Source: Rhynchopus euleeides (Eukaryota; Euglenozoa; Diplonemea; Diplonemida; Diplonemidae). From it: a stretch of 64,000 bases of DNA. The DNA lies in contig OY723308.1 of assembly GCA_963210315.1 (NCBI GenBank), positions 1,426,001-1,490,000 on the forward strand, written 5' to 3'. Of the stretch, positions 1-11,164 are shown in pieces (position 1 is the stretch's first letter; each line of letters opens with the position of its first letter). The notes under the pieces were generated by a model. The model did not search any database. It was not told the DNA's origin and worked only from the letters and a program-made list of their open reading frames with translations. The position numbers and the translations under genes were made by a program.

Positions 1-322
1 AGTTTGCTCTGGGGTGTGCTGTGTGCCGTGTGGGGCAGCACAGCATCTGACAGTTGTGTGGGCGAGGGGGGGGAGAAGGAGAGGAGGAGAGGAGAGGAGA
101 GGGGTGGGGTTAGCGTGGTTCGACGGGTGAGGCTTGTTTATTCGTCTGTCTCCCCAGCCCCAGAACCCGAAGCACCGTCGTTTTTAACCCCCGTTGGTTT
201 TAATCCCGCTGCTGTGTCCATGGGTGTGATGCGGACACCCACATACATGCCACACACACCTATCACGTCCCCTCGATGCAGCACAACTCTCGGGTAACTA
301 CACAGCGCAGCACAGTTCAAAC
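1..322. other. Upstream region of the first gene; no gene seen
   Basis: This stretch starts inside intergenic or untranslated DNA. It holds a purine-rich patch near 60-110 and no reading frame with convincing protein character. The last part leads into the start codon at 323 and may be the 5' untranslated region of that gene. Confidence 0.4.
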
Positions 323-774
323 ATGTCGAAGGCCAACACTCACGAGTCGGTGATGACGCACAAGGAAACCAACAAGCACGTGGAGGGGTACAAGCCCACC
401 GCGAAGGGGCACGGTGTGGACCGTTCGATGGTGTCTCAGGGGACCCACCAGGGCTCGGGGTATGTCTGCAGCGAACAAGGGGGGGAAGGATGTGTGTGTG
501 TCAACAGTGGATATGCCACCACACCGAGAGCAGGGTTGCTCGGTGTGCTCGGCACTGATATCAAAAAGGTTCAGAGGATTCTGCTCTCTCTGCATGAGGA
601 TAAGTCCTTCGTGTTGGCCCGCGTGCGCCAGCCAAGCTGTATTTGAGTCATTGGTGAAGTGGACATCCTCACGACCACCACCACCACAGGGCACCGAAGG
701 CTGAGGGGCGTGTTTCGAAGAACATGGCCCACGATGAGGAGACGGCGCTGGACGACGAGCGTGGGTCGAACTGA
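323..774 (+). CDS. Small charged protein, two exons, unknown function
   Basis: Not recognised. Exon 1 is 323-459 and exon 2 is 690-774, separated by a 230-bp intron (460-689) that begins GTATGT and ends CACAG. The junction splits a GGG codon (phase 2) and gives a 73-residue protein starting MSKANTHESV and ending LDDERGSN. It is hydrophilic, rich in His, Lys, Asp, Glu and Ser, and has no signal peptide, membrane segment or visible domain. Support comes from the clean frame on both sides of an intron whose ends match every other intron in the window, and from an acidic tail that ends in a proper stop. An open frame that reads through the intron to 646 exists, but its sequence past the donor looks like noise. 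It lies on the same strand as all other genes. It is probably intrinsically disordered. The function is unknown and I would not guess one. Confidence 0.68.
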
Positions 775-1923
775 GATTGTTGTCCCAGTTCTGACAGCAG
801 GGGGCAGTGCGGTAGCGAGCAGAGAGCGAGAGAAAGAGAGAGAGATCCAGCGAGCGTAGCTTACATACTGCTGCCCCTGACAGCCTCCGATCCGTCTCTT
901 GGGTGATGCCGTTTACTCGTCTGCGCCTCTGGCCACCTCGGGTGGTCAGACGCGTGTGTCAAACGTCTTGTGTGATATCTCCTTGTCACCACACTTTTTT
1001 TCCTTCCAAAAAACCCGTGTACGTCACTCCCGGTCGCTCTCACGCGCCGGGTGTGGTCGTCGATACCAAAAAAAAAACCGACAACGCCTGTTTTTCAATG
1101 CGAACAAATAAACAGAACAGGAATAGCAAAAAACTTAAACCACCACACACACAAAAAGCAGCAATGCCATTTTTTTTTGCGCGCATCTGCTACCTCTAGC
1201 AACAGCAGGTCAGCGCACTGTCACACCATGTGACACATGGCAAGTGCGGAGGGCACCTTCGTCGTAGTAATGGGTTGAGAGATAGGGGCTGTGGATAGGG
1301 GTGGGCAGAGAGCGTCCTCGGGTTGGATATAGGGGGTCACCCCCCCCCCCCTCTCGAGCCCTCCTTTCCTCCCCCCCTTGCCTATTTTCTCCCCCCACCC
1401 ATGAATGTGGAAGCAGGCGACAAAAAAAACCCGTGCCAAACCCCGCCTCCCCCCAGAAGGGGGTGTGCGGGGTTTATTCCCGCCTTTTTTACATATACTC
1501 CCCCCCCAATCCCCCCCTGGCTGAAAACGTTGGAAAGGGAAGCTCCTGCCCTTTATTGCTCTCCACCCACGGCATAAAAAACCCGCCTGTTGCAGAAGAT
1601 TGGGGTGGTCACCCTCTCCGCCGCACCACGTACACCGCCCTCCCTCCCGTTTGCCATACTCTTTTATTTCCCAGGGGTGGGTGGGTGGGGGTGTCGGAAA
1701 GGGGGTGGGTGGTGGCGATCTCCCCGATGCGCTGTTGTGTTTTTTTCCTAGCTTCCGAGCCCCGCTTTTTTCTGGGGGGGCAACCGAAAAAAATGCAAAA
1801 TAACAAGTGGGGAATACAGGGGAAGTTTTTTTTCGCCATCGCGTGCATCGAAAACCGGTGCAGTGTTTGCTTCATTTTTCCTCCGATATTCAGAGGTGAA
1901 AATTGCCAAACTTTGCAGTGAAA
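775..1923. other. Intergenic region, low complexity
   Basis: It contains A/T-rich runs (about 1000-1190), then G/C homopolymers and C-rich stretches (about 1330-1540). Open frames here are driven by proline and glycine codons from the homopolymers and resemble no protein. No gene is seen. Confidence 0.6.
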
Positions 1924-2175
1924 ATTTTGCACATAACACACCTGTGTGGTACGGGAAATGCTACGAGGAACGCGATGGACTCGGGACTGCTGCTGGCCTC
2001 TCTTGCTATGGTTTACTTATGTTTCGTGCTCCACCTGCTCCACCTCATTCTGCACTTCAGATGATCCACTTCACGTGGGTTACGGGGTTTGGGACAACGA
2101 TGATATGTTGTGTCCGACGACAAGGTAAGGTAAGCTCATCGAGGTACACCAAACCGGAGTTGTCAAATCAAAAAA
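1924..2175. repeat. 252-bp direct repeat, copy 1
   Basis: This block reads the same as 6373-6624, offset by 4449 bp, with no difference that I can find. It starts at ATTTTGCACATAACAC and ends in an A-rich run. It bounds the left side of a segment of about 4.2 kb of unusual tandem-repeat DNA. Such a pair could be the long terminal repeats of an element, or a segmental duplication. I see no gag or pol domain between the copies, so the LTR reading is tentative. The identity of the copies implies a recent origin or gene conversion. Confidence 0.85.
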
Positions 2176-2224
2176 GACACACCGCCCGAGAGGCAATTGG
2201 TGTGACACAACAGCGATGACACAA

Positions 2225-2985
2225 CCACTCTGCCCGAGGGGGCGCGTTTTTAGCGACCGAGACCTCCTCTCCTGACTGAGGGACACACGATCTGACCGTC
2301 CGAGAGACGCAGCATTCTACCCTGCCCGAGGGGCACCCACTCTCCTGACCGAGAGACACGCAGTCTTGCCCGAGGGGCACCTGGTTTCCTGACCGAGACA
2401 ATATTCTGCCCGAGGGGCACTCACTCTCCCGACCGAGAGACACGCAGTTTTGCCCGAGGGGCACCTGTTCTCCTGACCGAGACAATATTCTGCCCGAGGG
2501 GCACCCACTCTCCCGACCGAGAGACGCAGCATCTCGCCCGAGGGGCACCTGTTCTCCTGACCGAGACAAAAATTTTGCCCGAGGGGCACCCACTCTCCCG
2601 ACCGAGAGACACGCAGTCTTGCCCGAGGGGCACCTGTTCTCCTGACCGAGACAATATTCTGCCCGAGGGGCATCCACTCTCCCGACCGAGAGACGCAGCA
2701 TCTCGCCCGAGGGGCACCTGTTCTCCTGACCGAGACAATATTCTGCCCGAGGGGCACTCACTCTCCCGACCGAGAGACACGCAGTTTTGCCCGAGGGGCA
2801 CCCGTTATCCTGACCGAGACAAAACTATGCCCGAGGGGCACCCACTCTCCCGACCGAGAGACGCAGCATCTCGCCCGAGGGGCACCTGTTCTCCTGACCG
2901 AGACAAAAATTTTGCCCGAGGGGCACCCGCTCTCCCGACCGAGAGATACACAATCTTGCCCGAGGGGCACCAAATCCCGACCGAG
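2225..2985. repeat. Tandem array with GCCCGAGGGGCAC core, about 42-bp half-units
   Basis: Short units of about 40-44 bp alternate in pairs (period about 84 bp). Each half carries the core GCCCGAGGGGCAC followed by a CTCTCC(T)GACCGAGA spacer. Variants such as GACAATATTC and GACGCAGCATCTC alternate, which gives a higher-order pattern. All frames through the array are open in places, but the peptides (GAPRAEYCLGQENRCPSG-like) simply follow the repeat and I do not regard them as genes. Confidence 0.9.
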
Positions 2986-3430
2986 AAGACGACCCTCACA
3001 CCATGCTCGTGTCAGGTCTCAAGAGGGCCGAAGCCGCGGTTGAGGACAACAACACCCCCACGCACTGGTTCTAATAAATGACGGCGAGGTGCACGGGGGG
3101 ATCAGCACGAAGGAGGGGCGCAAAAAGATGGGGATGATGACGCCGTGGTGTTCAAGGTGGTCCTCCGCCGCTTATGAACGTGACAGCGGGACAGCGCTGC
3201 GCCCGTGGCCGCAGCGGATTGAGGACATTCCCATCAGCCATCGAGACTATCACCGCGCCTCGCCGAAAACCTGCTTCACGCTTGATCGCGCTCAAGGTTT
3301 CCAAACGCATACTTCAGCTGGAGGTTCCGTCACAGAGGCGCTGACAAAGGCGGGACCAAGAGCAACAGTCGGGTGCTGATAAATGGGTCGATACTGATGC
3401 AGCAAAGTGACGTCAGTGATATCCAACTCC
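2986..3430. other. Unique spacer between two related tandem arrays
   Basis: About 450 bp that does not follow the repeat pattern. It has a frame of 96 residues starting at 3089 with no recognisable family. Nothing is supported as a gene here. Confidence 0.4.
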
Positions 3431-4350
3431 TACTTTCCTGACCGAGACACGATCTTGCCGAGGAGCATCGGACCGAGACACCCACTTCTGCCTGAGGGGC
3501 ACCTAGCTGAGACGCATTTTTCCTGCCCGAGGGGCATCTCGCCGAGACATTACCTGCCTGAGGGGCACCTGGCCACGACATACCTACAGCTTACGCTTGC
3601 GGGGCACCCTGCCTGAGGAGCACCTGGCCAAGACATACATTTCCGCCTACGAGGCACCCTGCCCGAGGGGCACCTGGTCAAGACACACACTTCCGCCTAC
3701 GGGGCACCCTGCCCGAGGGGCACCTGGCCAAGACAGACACCTCTGCCTACGAGGCACCCTGCCCGAGGGGCACCTGGCCAAGACATACACTTCCGCCTAC
3801 GAGGCACCCTGCCCGAGGGGCACCTGGCCAAGACATACACTTCCGCCTACGAGGCACCCTGCCCGAGGGGCACCTGGCCAAGACAGACACTTCCGCCTAC
3901 GAGGCACCCTGCCCGAGGGGCACCTGGCCAAGACATACACTTCCGCCTACGAGGCACCCTGCCCGAGGGGCACCTGGTCAAGACATACATTTCCGCCTAC
4001 GGGGCACCCTGCCTGAGGGGCATCTGGCCGCGACATACACTTCCGCCTACGGGGCACCCTGCCTGAGGGGCACCTGGCCAAGACTCACATTCATGCCCGA
4101 GGGACACCGGGCCGAGACATTACATTCCCTGCCTGAGGGACACCTGGCCGAGACACATTCCTGCCGAGGGGCACTCACTCCCGACCGCGAGACGCAGGAT
4201 TTTGCCTGAGGGGCACCTCCTCTCCTGACCGAGACACAACCCCGCCCAGCACAGTGCCGAGGGGCATTTACGCTTTCGACTGGAATACCGAGCCTGACCC
4301 GGGGAGACACAATCGTGCCACAATCGTGAGGGGCATACTCTCTTGATTGA
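3431..4350. repeat. Tandem array, 50-bp units with the same GCCCGAGGGGCAC core
   Basis: From about 3600 to 4080 the unit is a regular 50 bp, with core starts at 3661, 3711, 3761, 3811, 3861, 3911 and 3961. Each unit has the core followed by CTGGCCAAGACATACACTTC-type sequence. The edges (3431-3600 and 4080-4350) are degenerate versions that grade into the 42-bp style of the array at 2225-2985. The shared core shows that the two arrays have a common origin. Confidence 0.9.
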
Positions 4351-6310
4351 GAAATACACCTTTTTTGCCCGAGCGACGGCACCTGAAGGCGGAAGGGTGG
4401 CCTGTCACACACAGCCTGCCAGATCCAGCTCGAGCACGGTGACGCGACGTGAGCTTTCCGAGGGCGACAGTTTTCGTGTACCAATGCAACGCCCCCGGAC
4501 ACGCCCCCGAGAAGCCGGCACGTCTGTCGTGCCCAGCTTATCTGCGCGAATGCCGACTACGCGCACCCCGGCGTCAAGCGGATGCCCGCACACGCCCCAA
4601 GCGGGGCATACTCCGTCGAAGCATAGTCTCCCTGCCGGGGGACACACATTCAAGCCTGCATTATTCACAGGGGTCAGGGGGAGTTCCGGGCGTCTGTGGC
4701 CCGGTGTTGAGACGTACGACCTCACAGTTCCATGCAGGGAAGGGGAGCTGCTGACTGGACACCTGCGAGGTGCCGTGGGACATACACAGAGATCAGGTAT
4801 CCAACACAGCCGAGACGCTCTCCCAAGCTGCACTGCTCGGGGAGCAAAAGAAGCAGCGACTGAGAGACGCGTCCGCATCGCCTGTGTCAGCGGTGCCGCC
4901 GCTGAGGGGGTCCACCGAAACCGCAGCCATGGCAGCGGGCCGAGATCATTCCACAAGGTTGGGGGGCAGTCGGCCAGTCTTCCCGAGTACCCAGCAGCCT
5001 ACTCGACAAGCCCGAACAGCGACTGCAGCGTGCGACAAGCTCCGGTCCGCGGGGACTCACCTCTCTCATTAAGAAGGCGACTCCGAGAATCCTTCTGGCA
5101 TGCCCACACCTCCAGGGCCTCGAATTTCCTCACGCACCAGGAAATACGCCCTCCACACTGAGTCCGGGCGTTACCACTGAATCGACGCCACGTGGGGCCA
5201 CAGGGCCTCCGTTTGATGCGCTGTCTACGAGGCGGGCGATGGGGCAGGTACAGTGGGGATCAGCCCAGTGGGAAGGGGGCCGCAGGAACGTGTTGTCCAC
5301 CGCTCGAGCGGAGTTCAGGAGACGACAGTGCGCGCGATCGCCCTCGTTCACCCAGAAGGGCCGGCACCTCTCACACCTACCCCTGGGCACTCCATGCAGC
5401 GTCTCCAGTGCGCCATGAAGAGGCGCGTTGGGCTTCACCCCGCAACTCGCTCGCAGCCAGCGAAGACCGGAGAGGACACAGAGAGCCACAGAGCGATCGA
5501 GATCACGCCGGAAAGCACCGGGTGTTGGCCGGGCTCCCGAAGGGCGAGAGTTTAAGACGGCCGGACAGTAGACTGCTGCGGAGGAGCTGGGAGGCGAGTT
5601 TCAGACTGTGATTTCTCGATCCGCCGAGCCCTGTCCCCAGGCGAGAGCTGCCGGGTCATGGTGGCTGAATATGCACGAGCGTCGCGGTGGTGGTGCTGGG
5701 AGCGCACCAGAGGACTGTCACGCTGAGGGGCTGGGCATGGCCACTGACTACCTGGATACGGCCGTCTCAGTGCATCGCCCGGGGTGCAAAACGACATCGA
5801 GGATGTCAGGAAGAAGGGTCATGTGGGCACACACCAATATGTCGGAGACGTGAAGAAGCCTCGAGGGGAAGGGTTCCCCAGGGTATGGAGGATCCCGAAG
5901 AGGTACAGGGTGAGGATTCAAATACCCGGAGTGGGAAACGCACCAGACGTCGGGGGTCAGCCAAGAGCGGGTGGTTGCAGCACAGGCGGGGCTGTGTGCA
6001 ACCTTTGCCCCCTTAGTTTCGCCGGGTTGAGACGCATCAACTCTCTCGCCGGGTGCGGCAACTGGAGAGACAGGCATGTTGTCGATAGGGCACACCAAGA
6101 ATCACGAGGCTGACCACACGACGGCGGCACACGGCCGAGGCAGGCGGATCCCCTCAGCGAGTGAGGTTCGATCGTTTTCCGTACAAGGTGCTCGTGACAA
6201 CGTAGAAAGCGGTACATTACCATCGGAGGGATGCATACGATGGGCGACGGAGCCTGATCACTTCAATAGTAGACCGTTCGCGCGGCGTCCCTAAGTCCTT
6301 GGGTCCTAAG
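4351..6310. other. Non-coding-looking remainder of the repeat-bounded segment
   Basis: Scattered degenerate copies of the GAGGGGCA/GACCGAGAC motif fade out through this stretch. Several open frames exist on both strands, the longest of 272 residues at 4343-5161. They are arginine/serine/proline-rich, mutually overlapping, and resemble no family I know. I treat the stretch as decayed repeat-derived DNA. Confidence 0.45.
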
Positions 6311-6317
6311 GGTCCTG

Positions 6318-6377
6318 GGTGGAAGCGTCCAATGCAACACTCACAGCATAGAGGCCAAGTGTTTCTCGTAGTATTTT
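6318..6377. repeat. 60-bp direct repeat, left copy
   Basis: The block beginning GGTGGAAGCGTCCAATGC and ending GTAGTATTTT is repeated at 6677-6736. The two copies flank the second 252-bp repeat. This looks like a duplication made when that block was inserted, although 60 bp is long for a target-site duplication. Confidence 0.8.
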
Positions 6378-6624
6378 GCACATAACACACCTGTGTGGTA
6401 CGGGAAATGCTACGAGGAACGCGATGGACTCGGGACTGCTGCTGGCCTCTCTTGCTATGGTTTACTTATGTTTCGTGCTCCACCTGCTCCACCTCATTCT
6501 GCACTTCAGATGATCCACTTCACGTGGGTTACGGGGTTTGGGACAACGATGATATGTTGTGTCCGACGACAAGGTAAGGTAAGCTCATCGAGGTACACCA
6601 AACCGGAGTTGTCAAATCAAAAAA
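6373..6624. repeat. 252-bp direct repeat, copy 2
   Basis: Identical by eye to 1924-2175. It is followed by an A-run, a G-run and about 50 bp of unique sequence before the 60-bp repeat recurs. Confidence 0.85.
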
Positions 6625-6676
6625 AAATATGGGGGGGGGGTTTTTTCAAAGTGCAAGAGGTGGAGCCCGTTCAACA

Positions 6677-6736
6677 GGTGGAAGCGTCCAATGCAACACT
6701 CACAGCATAGAGGCCAAGTGTTTCTCGTAGTATTTT
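6677..6736. repeat. 60-bp direct repeat, right copy
   Basis: Second copy of the block at 6318-6377, displaced by 359 bp. Confidence 0.8.
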
Positions 6737-6895
6737 TGCTGATGGCGAAGATTCCCATACACACAGTGTTGCCTCAAAGCGTCAGGTTGGTGAGATCGTG
6801 ATGCCAGAACACATCTAAATGGCGTGAGATATAGAGAGAGAGAAAGGGACGAGTAACCTGCGATGGATTTCTTACCTTTCCGGTTCAGCTTTATC

Positions 6896-7899
6896 TGGTG
6901 CCCCTGACGACCCCATATTGCGTAGTTTGTGCGTAGTGAAAAGGGGGGGGGGGGGGGTCTCATTTTTGATTTACTCAGCCATTCTCTGTCTCTATGCCGG
7001 GACCCCAAACTCAAGGAGTTCTTGCTGTTCCGGGGTCAGTGAGGGTGCAGGCGCTTCAGGTGCTGCAGGTGCTGCAGGTTCTTCAGGTGCTGCAGCGCTG
7101 GCAGCCTTCGGTGCGGGTTTCGACGCAGTCTTTGCAGGTCTCTTTGGGGGTGCCCTTTGGCGCGGTGCCTGCTTCAGCTCGTCGGGTGGAAGCATCAACG
7201 CATCATTAAGCGGTGCCTGCTTCAGCTCCTCCGGGTGGAAGCGTCAACGCATCATTAAGGAAGAAGGAAGCACAGTTGCTACGCTTTTTTGCAGCTGCAG
7301 GAAACGACACCATACCCAACAACAATCCCCAGACCGTCGAGGGAGAGTGGGCGCCTGGATCCCGTGACACAGATCTCTAGTGCCGTTGTGATCCCCTCGG
7401 ATAACGTCTCCTGGACGTTGTCAGCGGAGGTTGCCTGTGTGGCGGTGACCTCCGTATACCCCGCGGGATCCAGTGCCAGTAGCGCCTTCTTCAGCTTTTC
7501 GTCGACCCCTCGGCCGACGCTCTCCTTGATGTCAAGGGCCACCTTCAGGGTGGCACCTCGCAGCGCCCTGAAGGCTGTGATCGTATCATCATTCACAATC
7601 TCGAGGGTGTTCTACGCGGCTCCTGGAACTCACTTCCTTCTCAGGTGTTTCTGGGCATGGGGCAACCTTGCCCAGGTGTTTCTGGAGTCCCGCCCCACAT
7701 GTCGTGCGTTCTTTCGTACGGTGTATAGTGAGTTCTGGCAATAATTTTTTGCTCGGTCAGCGCAGTGCCTCCAGTCCTGTCTCAGTAGCCACACAGAAAG
7801 GGGGACCAAAAAAAACTGGGGGGGGGACCAAAAAGCGAGACCCCCCCCCCAGATTGCGTAGTTTGTGCGTAGTGAAAAAGGGGTAAATCAGGGGCACCA
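6896..7899 (-). mobile_element. 1-kb TIR element, copy 1 (non-autonomous DNA transposon)
   Basis: The ends are inverted: TGGTGCCCCTGA at the left and TCAGGGGCACCA at the right. The element is flanked by a 5-bp direct repeat TTATC (6891-6895 and 7900-7904), as expected of a target-site duplication. Just inside both ends is ATTGCGTAGTTTGTGCGTAG in the same orientation. A near-identical copy in the opposite orientation lies at 61783-62782. On the minus strand it carries two small frames: one at 7596-7279 (about 105 residues, containing EKLKKALLALDPAGYTE) and one at 7198-6992 (68 residues, Ala/Pro-rich, ending ELLEFGVPA). Both are conserved in the other copy. I recognise no transposase, so it is probably non-autonomous or encodes an unfamiliar protein. 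Confidence 0.85.
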
Positions 7900-8352
7900 T
7901 TATCCTTTTTGATTTTTTTTGGCGATACTATTTGGTGGGGGCGGGGGGGGGTGTGGGAGGGGGAGGGGGGTGGTGGTGGTCTTTTGTTTGTTCGAACATA
8001 GACCCCCCCCCCCCTTCCCCCCACCCCCCCACTCCCTCCCCTCCCCTCCTCCCCCGCAAACGACTCGCCATTTTTTTTATCCTTTTTCTTCCGTTGGCAG
8101 TGGAGGGCTATTTTTTTTCCGCCTGCAAGGGTGGCCGCTGTTACCCATATATTCTGTTGCCCCGCTCCTTTGGCGAAGGCAAAGGGCTGAAGCGGGGCAA
8201 TAAAATGCCCCCCCACCACCCCCCCCCCCCCCCCACACCTGGTGCCCTCTGGGGTCGCACGACATCCGTTGATGGCGTCTTCCCACAAGGGGATGTACAA
8301 CGATTTCAAAAGGGGGTGAGTCTCCCCTCCCCCCCCCCCCTCTCCCCCACAC
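7900..8352. other. Intergenic, G/C homopolymers
   Basis: Long runs of G and C alternate with short unique pieces. There is no gene. Confidence 0.6.
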
Positions 8353-8526
8353 GCACGGCGCTGAAGTAACCACTGTTACAAGTGGTTTTACAAGTGGTTT
8401 ACATGTAAAAATTTTTACATGTAAATTTACAAGTGGCACTTGTAAAATTACATGTGCCACTTGTAAATTTTACAAGTGGTACATGTAAAATTACATGTGC
8501 CACTTGTCATTTACGAGCTTTCCTTA

Positions 8527-8993
8527 CTGGGGGGGGGCAAATACAAGAGTATATGCAAATACAAGGGTATATGCTAATACAAGAGTACTCCAGAAATCGC
8601 GATTTTAAAAAGTTCACCGAGCAAATACAAGAGTATACTCTTGTATTTGCATACTAGACTTTTGAAGAACTTTTGTGGGGTTTTCATCATATTTTGTACT
8701 TCCAATGACCTCCCCCAGGCCAGTGGGCCTCCTGTCTGGAGTCGTCACGGTCGGGTGGGAGTCGCCTCGGGGTGGGAAAGGCCAAGAGGACGCTCGTATT
8801 GTCTCTTCGGCGCCGCTGCCCCATGAGGGCCCACCCGGAGGCCATATTTCTAGTATGCAAATACAAGAGTATATACTCTTGTATTTGCATACTAGACAAC
8901 TTTTCAGCTAAAAAACAATTTTTTGAAAACCCTGAATTACGTAAGCTGGCACGGTGAATAGAAGAGTATACCCTTGTATTTGCCCCCCCCCAG
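8527..8993. mobile_element. 467-bp MITE nested in the larger transposon, TA flanks
   Basis: It begins CTGGGGGGGGGCAAATAC and ends with the reverse complement GTATTTGCCCCCCCCCAG. It is bordered by TA on both sides (8525-8526 and 8994-8995), which fits a Tc1/mariner-type target duplication. The interior has repeated CAAATACAAGAGTATA motifs and perfect hairpins (about 8617-8655 and 8855-8895). It has no coding capacity. It interrupts the left arm of the transposon at 8353-12079 and is therefore younger. Confidence 0.75.
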
Positions 8994-9106
8994 TAACACT
9001 GGCGAGCCGTGTTGTTCCATTTGTTTATCCCCCGCGACCCCAGACCAGCACATACCCTGCTGCACACACACACCCTCACTTACAAAAGGACCTTTGCACC
9101 TCCAAC

Positions 9107-9650
9107 ATGAGCAAGAGAACGGCAACCACAACACCGACGCGCAACAGCAAGCGGACGAAGAGCGGAGATCTGGGGAAGGAGGATGAGCGGCATGAAAGCC
9201 AGCTGCAGCAGCTTGTGGCCCTGTACACCACCAGGAAGACGGGGGAGGTGTTAAAACACACGGTGTTGAAGGAGATGCTGCAGAAGGTGCTGGTGACCAC
9301 CATCCCCCCCAAGAGTGGAGTGATAACAACGGTGCTGAAACGCAAATACGATGCGCTGGCTTCCTACAAGTCGCTGAAGGATGTTTCCGGCGACCTGTAC
9401 ACGGTTCGGATCGAAGGAAACCGTGAGATGGCCATCCACGGCATCGCGCTGAAGCCCTTCCCCACGCCAACGCAGAAGAAGTCGGAGGGTTTCGCGCGCC
9501 TCAAGCTGGTGGTGGAGGACCTGGACAGCATGGATATGGTCAAGATGTACAAGGCATCGGCACAAGCCTCCACATCCGAGACGCGTCCGAAGAATAAGGC
9601 AGTGGCGGCGGTGGCGGGCGATGCAGCACATCGTTGTGGGCGTGCACGAC
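9107..9650 (+). CDS. Transposon protein A: basic, helical, unknown
   Basis: The frame opens at ATG 9107 (MSKRTATTTPTRN), with a lysine/arginine-rich start that looks like a nuclear-localisation signal. An amphipathic helical region follows, including EVLKHTVLKEMLQKVLV. After about 165 residues the coding character shifts to another frame (about 9615-9780, containing QETGRYYSVIVENGFAKLV), so a frameshift near 9600-9625 or a missed intron is likely. I do not recognise the domain. Its position upstream of the transposase-like frame suggests it belongs to the same element. Confidence 0.5.
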
Positions 9651-9819
9651 CAGGAGACCGGGCGCTACTATAGCGTCATCGTCGAGAATGGCTTCGCCAA
9701 GCTGGTGACGGCGACGCTGGAAGGGGTGCAGGTCGACTACACCTTCTACAGGGACCGTCCTTCGGACCAGTGTGAGCCAGGTGAATACAGCGGCTCGCTC
9801 GTTGTGCCGCCTCCGCATT

Positions 9820-11164
9820 TTGTGGATTCAAGCAGAAATCGGTGAAATCATTCGACAACACAGGGCAGAGTTGGGCATGTCTCTGCGCGACTGTGAACGG
9901 CTGGGCTCACTCGTTCGCAGAGAGACAGGGATCTCGATGGGGCTTTCATACCCCCTCCTCGTAAAGCATGAAGCTCCCCTCCGGCTGATGACGCCCTCTC
10001 TGCTAGGGAACATGCGGGGGTGCCTCGAGTTTCTGCTGAGGGCTTTCCCCATCCGCTCGGGTCGCCCCCCACCAACAGTCATGGTCACGGGTGATGGCTA
10101 CACACCCGGTAGCCTTCAAGGAAAGAGCAGGCAGCGACTGGCAATCGCATTGACGGACGGGATCACCGCGTCCCGCTTTCTGACAGTGTGTGACCGCCAC
10201 AAGCCCCTGTTCTACGAATGGTGGATGCTCCATGCCTTGGGGCAGATTGTGGCAGTTCAGAAGGGGATCTTCACGAAGGGGCCTTGCTCCTTTTCCATCA
10301 CCCAGTTCCGGCTTGGGGGTGACCACTTAGAGTTGTGGTCACTCTTCAAAGGTGTAGGTGGGACAGGGCATCGTTCTGCCTTCTGCCTTACAGGAATCGA
10401 CGAGCGTTTGGAGTACCTGCATGACTGCCACCGCTGTAGTATCCAAGAGATGGATGCCGCAGGATTCACTTGTAGCATCGCTTCAAAATTCTCGAATCCT
10501 GTCTACACCGTGACGCCCCCCCCCCCTTCACGACACGAAAGGTGTCATGCGCCTCATTCTACGTACGCTGCCGGGATCAAAAGTGGTGGAGGAAACCATC
10601 CTTGGAAAAGTGGGCAAAAATTTCACTGGGAAGCACGCAAGAGAGATACTCGCTGCTTTGAAGGCCATCACCGTGGGGAATCAGCGGACATTGTGCTGCG
10701 CAATGCAATCACTGATCTTCTTCCGCTACCAAGACATACCAGTGCGATACTTCTCAACAGGTTCCTGCCGCAAAGAGTTTCTATTCGCTGTGATCAGCTA
10801 TCATGTGCTGATTTTCTTGTTGGAGTGGGCAAATCCCGGGATCACTCGCTCGGCATATGCTCATTCTCTCGAACACTGGTTTGATGAGCAGGATGCGCAC
10901 AGGGTCACCGTCTCCGACGAGCTCTTCGAACAGGGCAACGGTGAGCGCAAGAGGTGGACACGTGGGGGATCCCCGCAGACGATGGAGTGTGATCTGCAGA
11001 TCTATGAACTGAAACAGAAACACTTGACGGATGAAAATACCGTGCGCAAAGTGCCTCCACTGACTCCTACCATCGGCGAGCGGCCCCAAATATTATCTTA
11101 CGATTCCATGCGCCTGTGCAGGTGTGTGATCACTCACAATGATACGTGGCTCAAGTATCATTAG
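9820..11164 (+). pseudogene. Candidate DDE-type transposase, frame-broken
   Basis: The first part (about 9820-10525) contains VMVTGDGYTP and, about 80 residues later, FRLGGDHLELWSLFKGVGG. This pattern of an early Asp-Gly, then Gly-Gly-Asp before a helix, resembles the catalytic core of several eukaryotic transposase-derived families. The second part (10547-11164) continues in another frame with FFRYQDIPVRYF and SAYAHSLEHWFDEQ. The switch coincides with a C-run at about 10516-10525, so a homopolymer indel (real or sequencing error) is the simplest explanation. Family assignment is by pattern only. The segment could also be host-derived, although the surrounding TIRs argue otherwise. Confidence 0.42.

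Noticed and set aside
2168-2973. Open frames with GAPRAEYCLGQENRCPSG-type repeats on the minus strand and PEGHPLSRPRD repeats on the plus strand
   Set aside because: Several frames on both strands stay open together, as expected of a tandem repeat without stops; no known domain.
2225-4350. CRISPR array
   Set aside because: Repeats lack unique spacers of constant length, and the genome is eukaryotic.
4343-5161. 272-residue frame in the repeat-bounded segment
   Set aside because: No family, biased composition, overlapped by equally long frames on the other strand.
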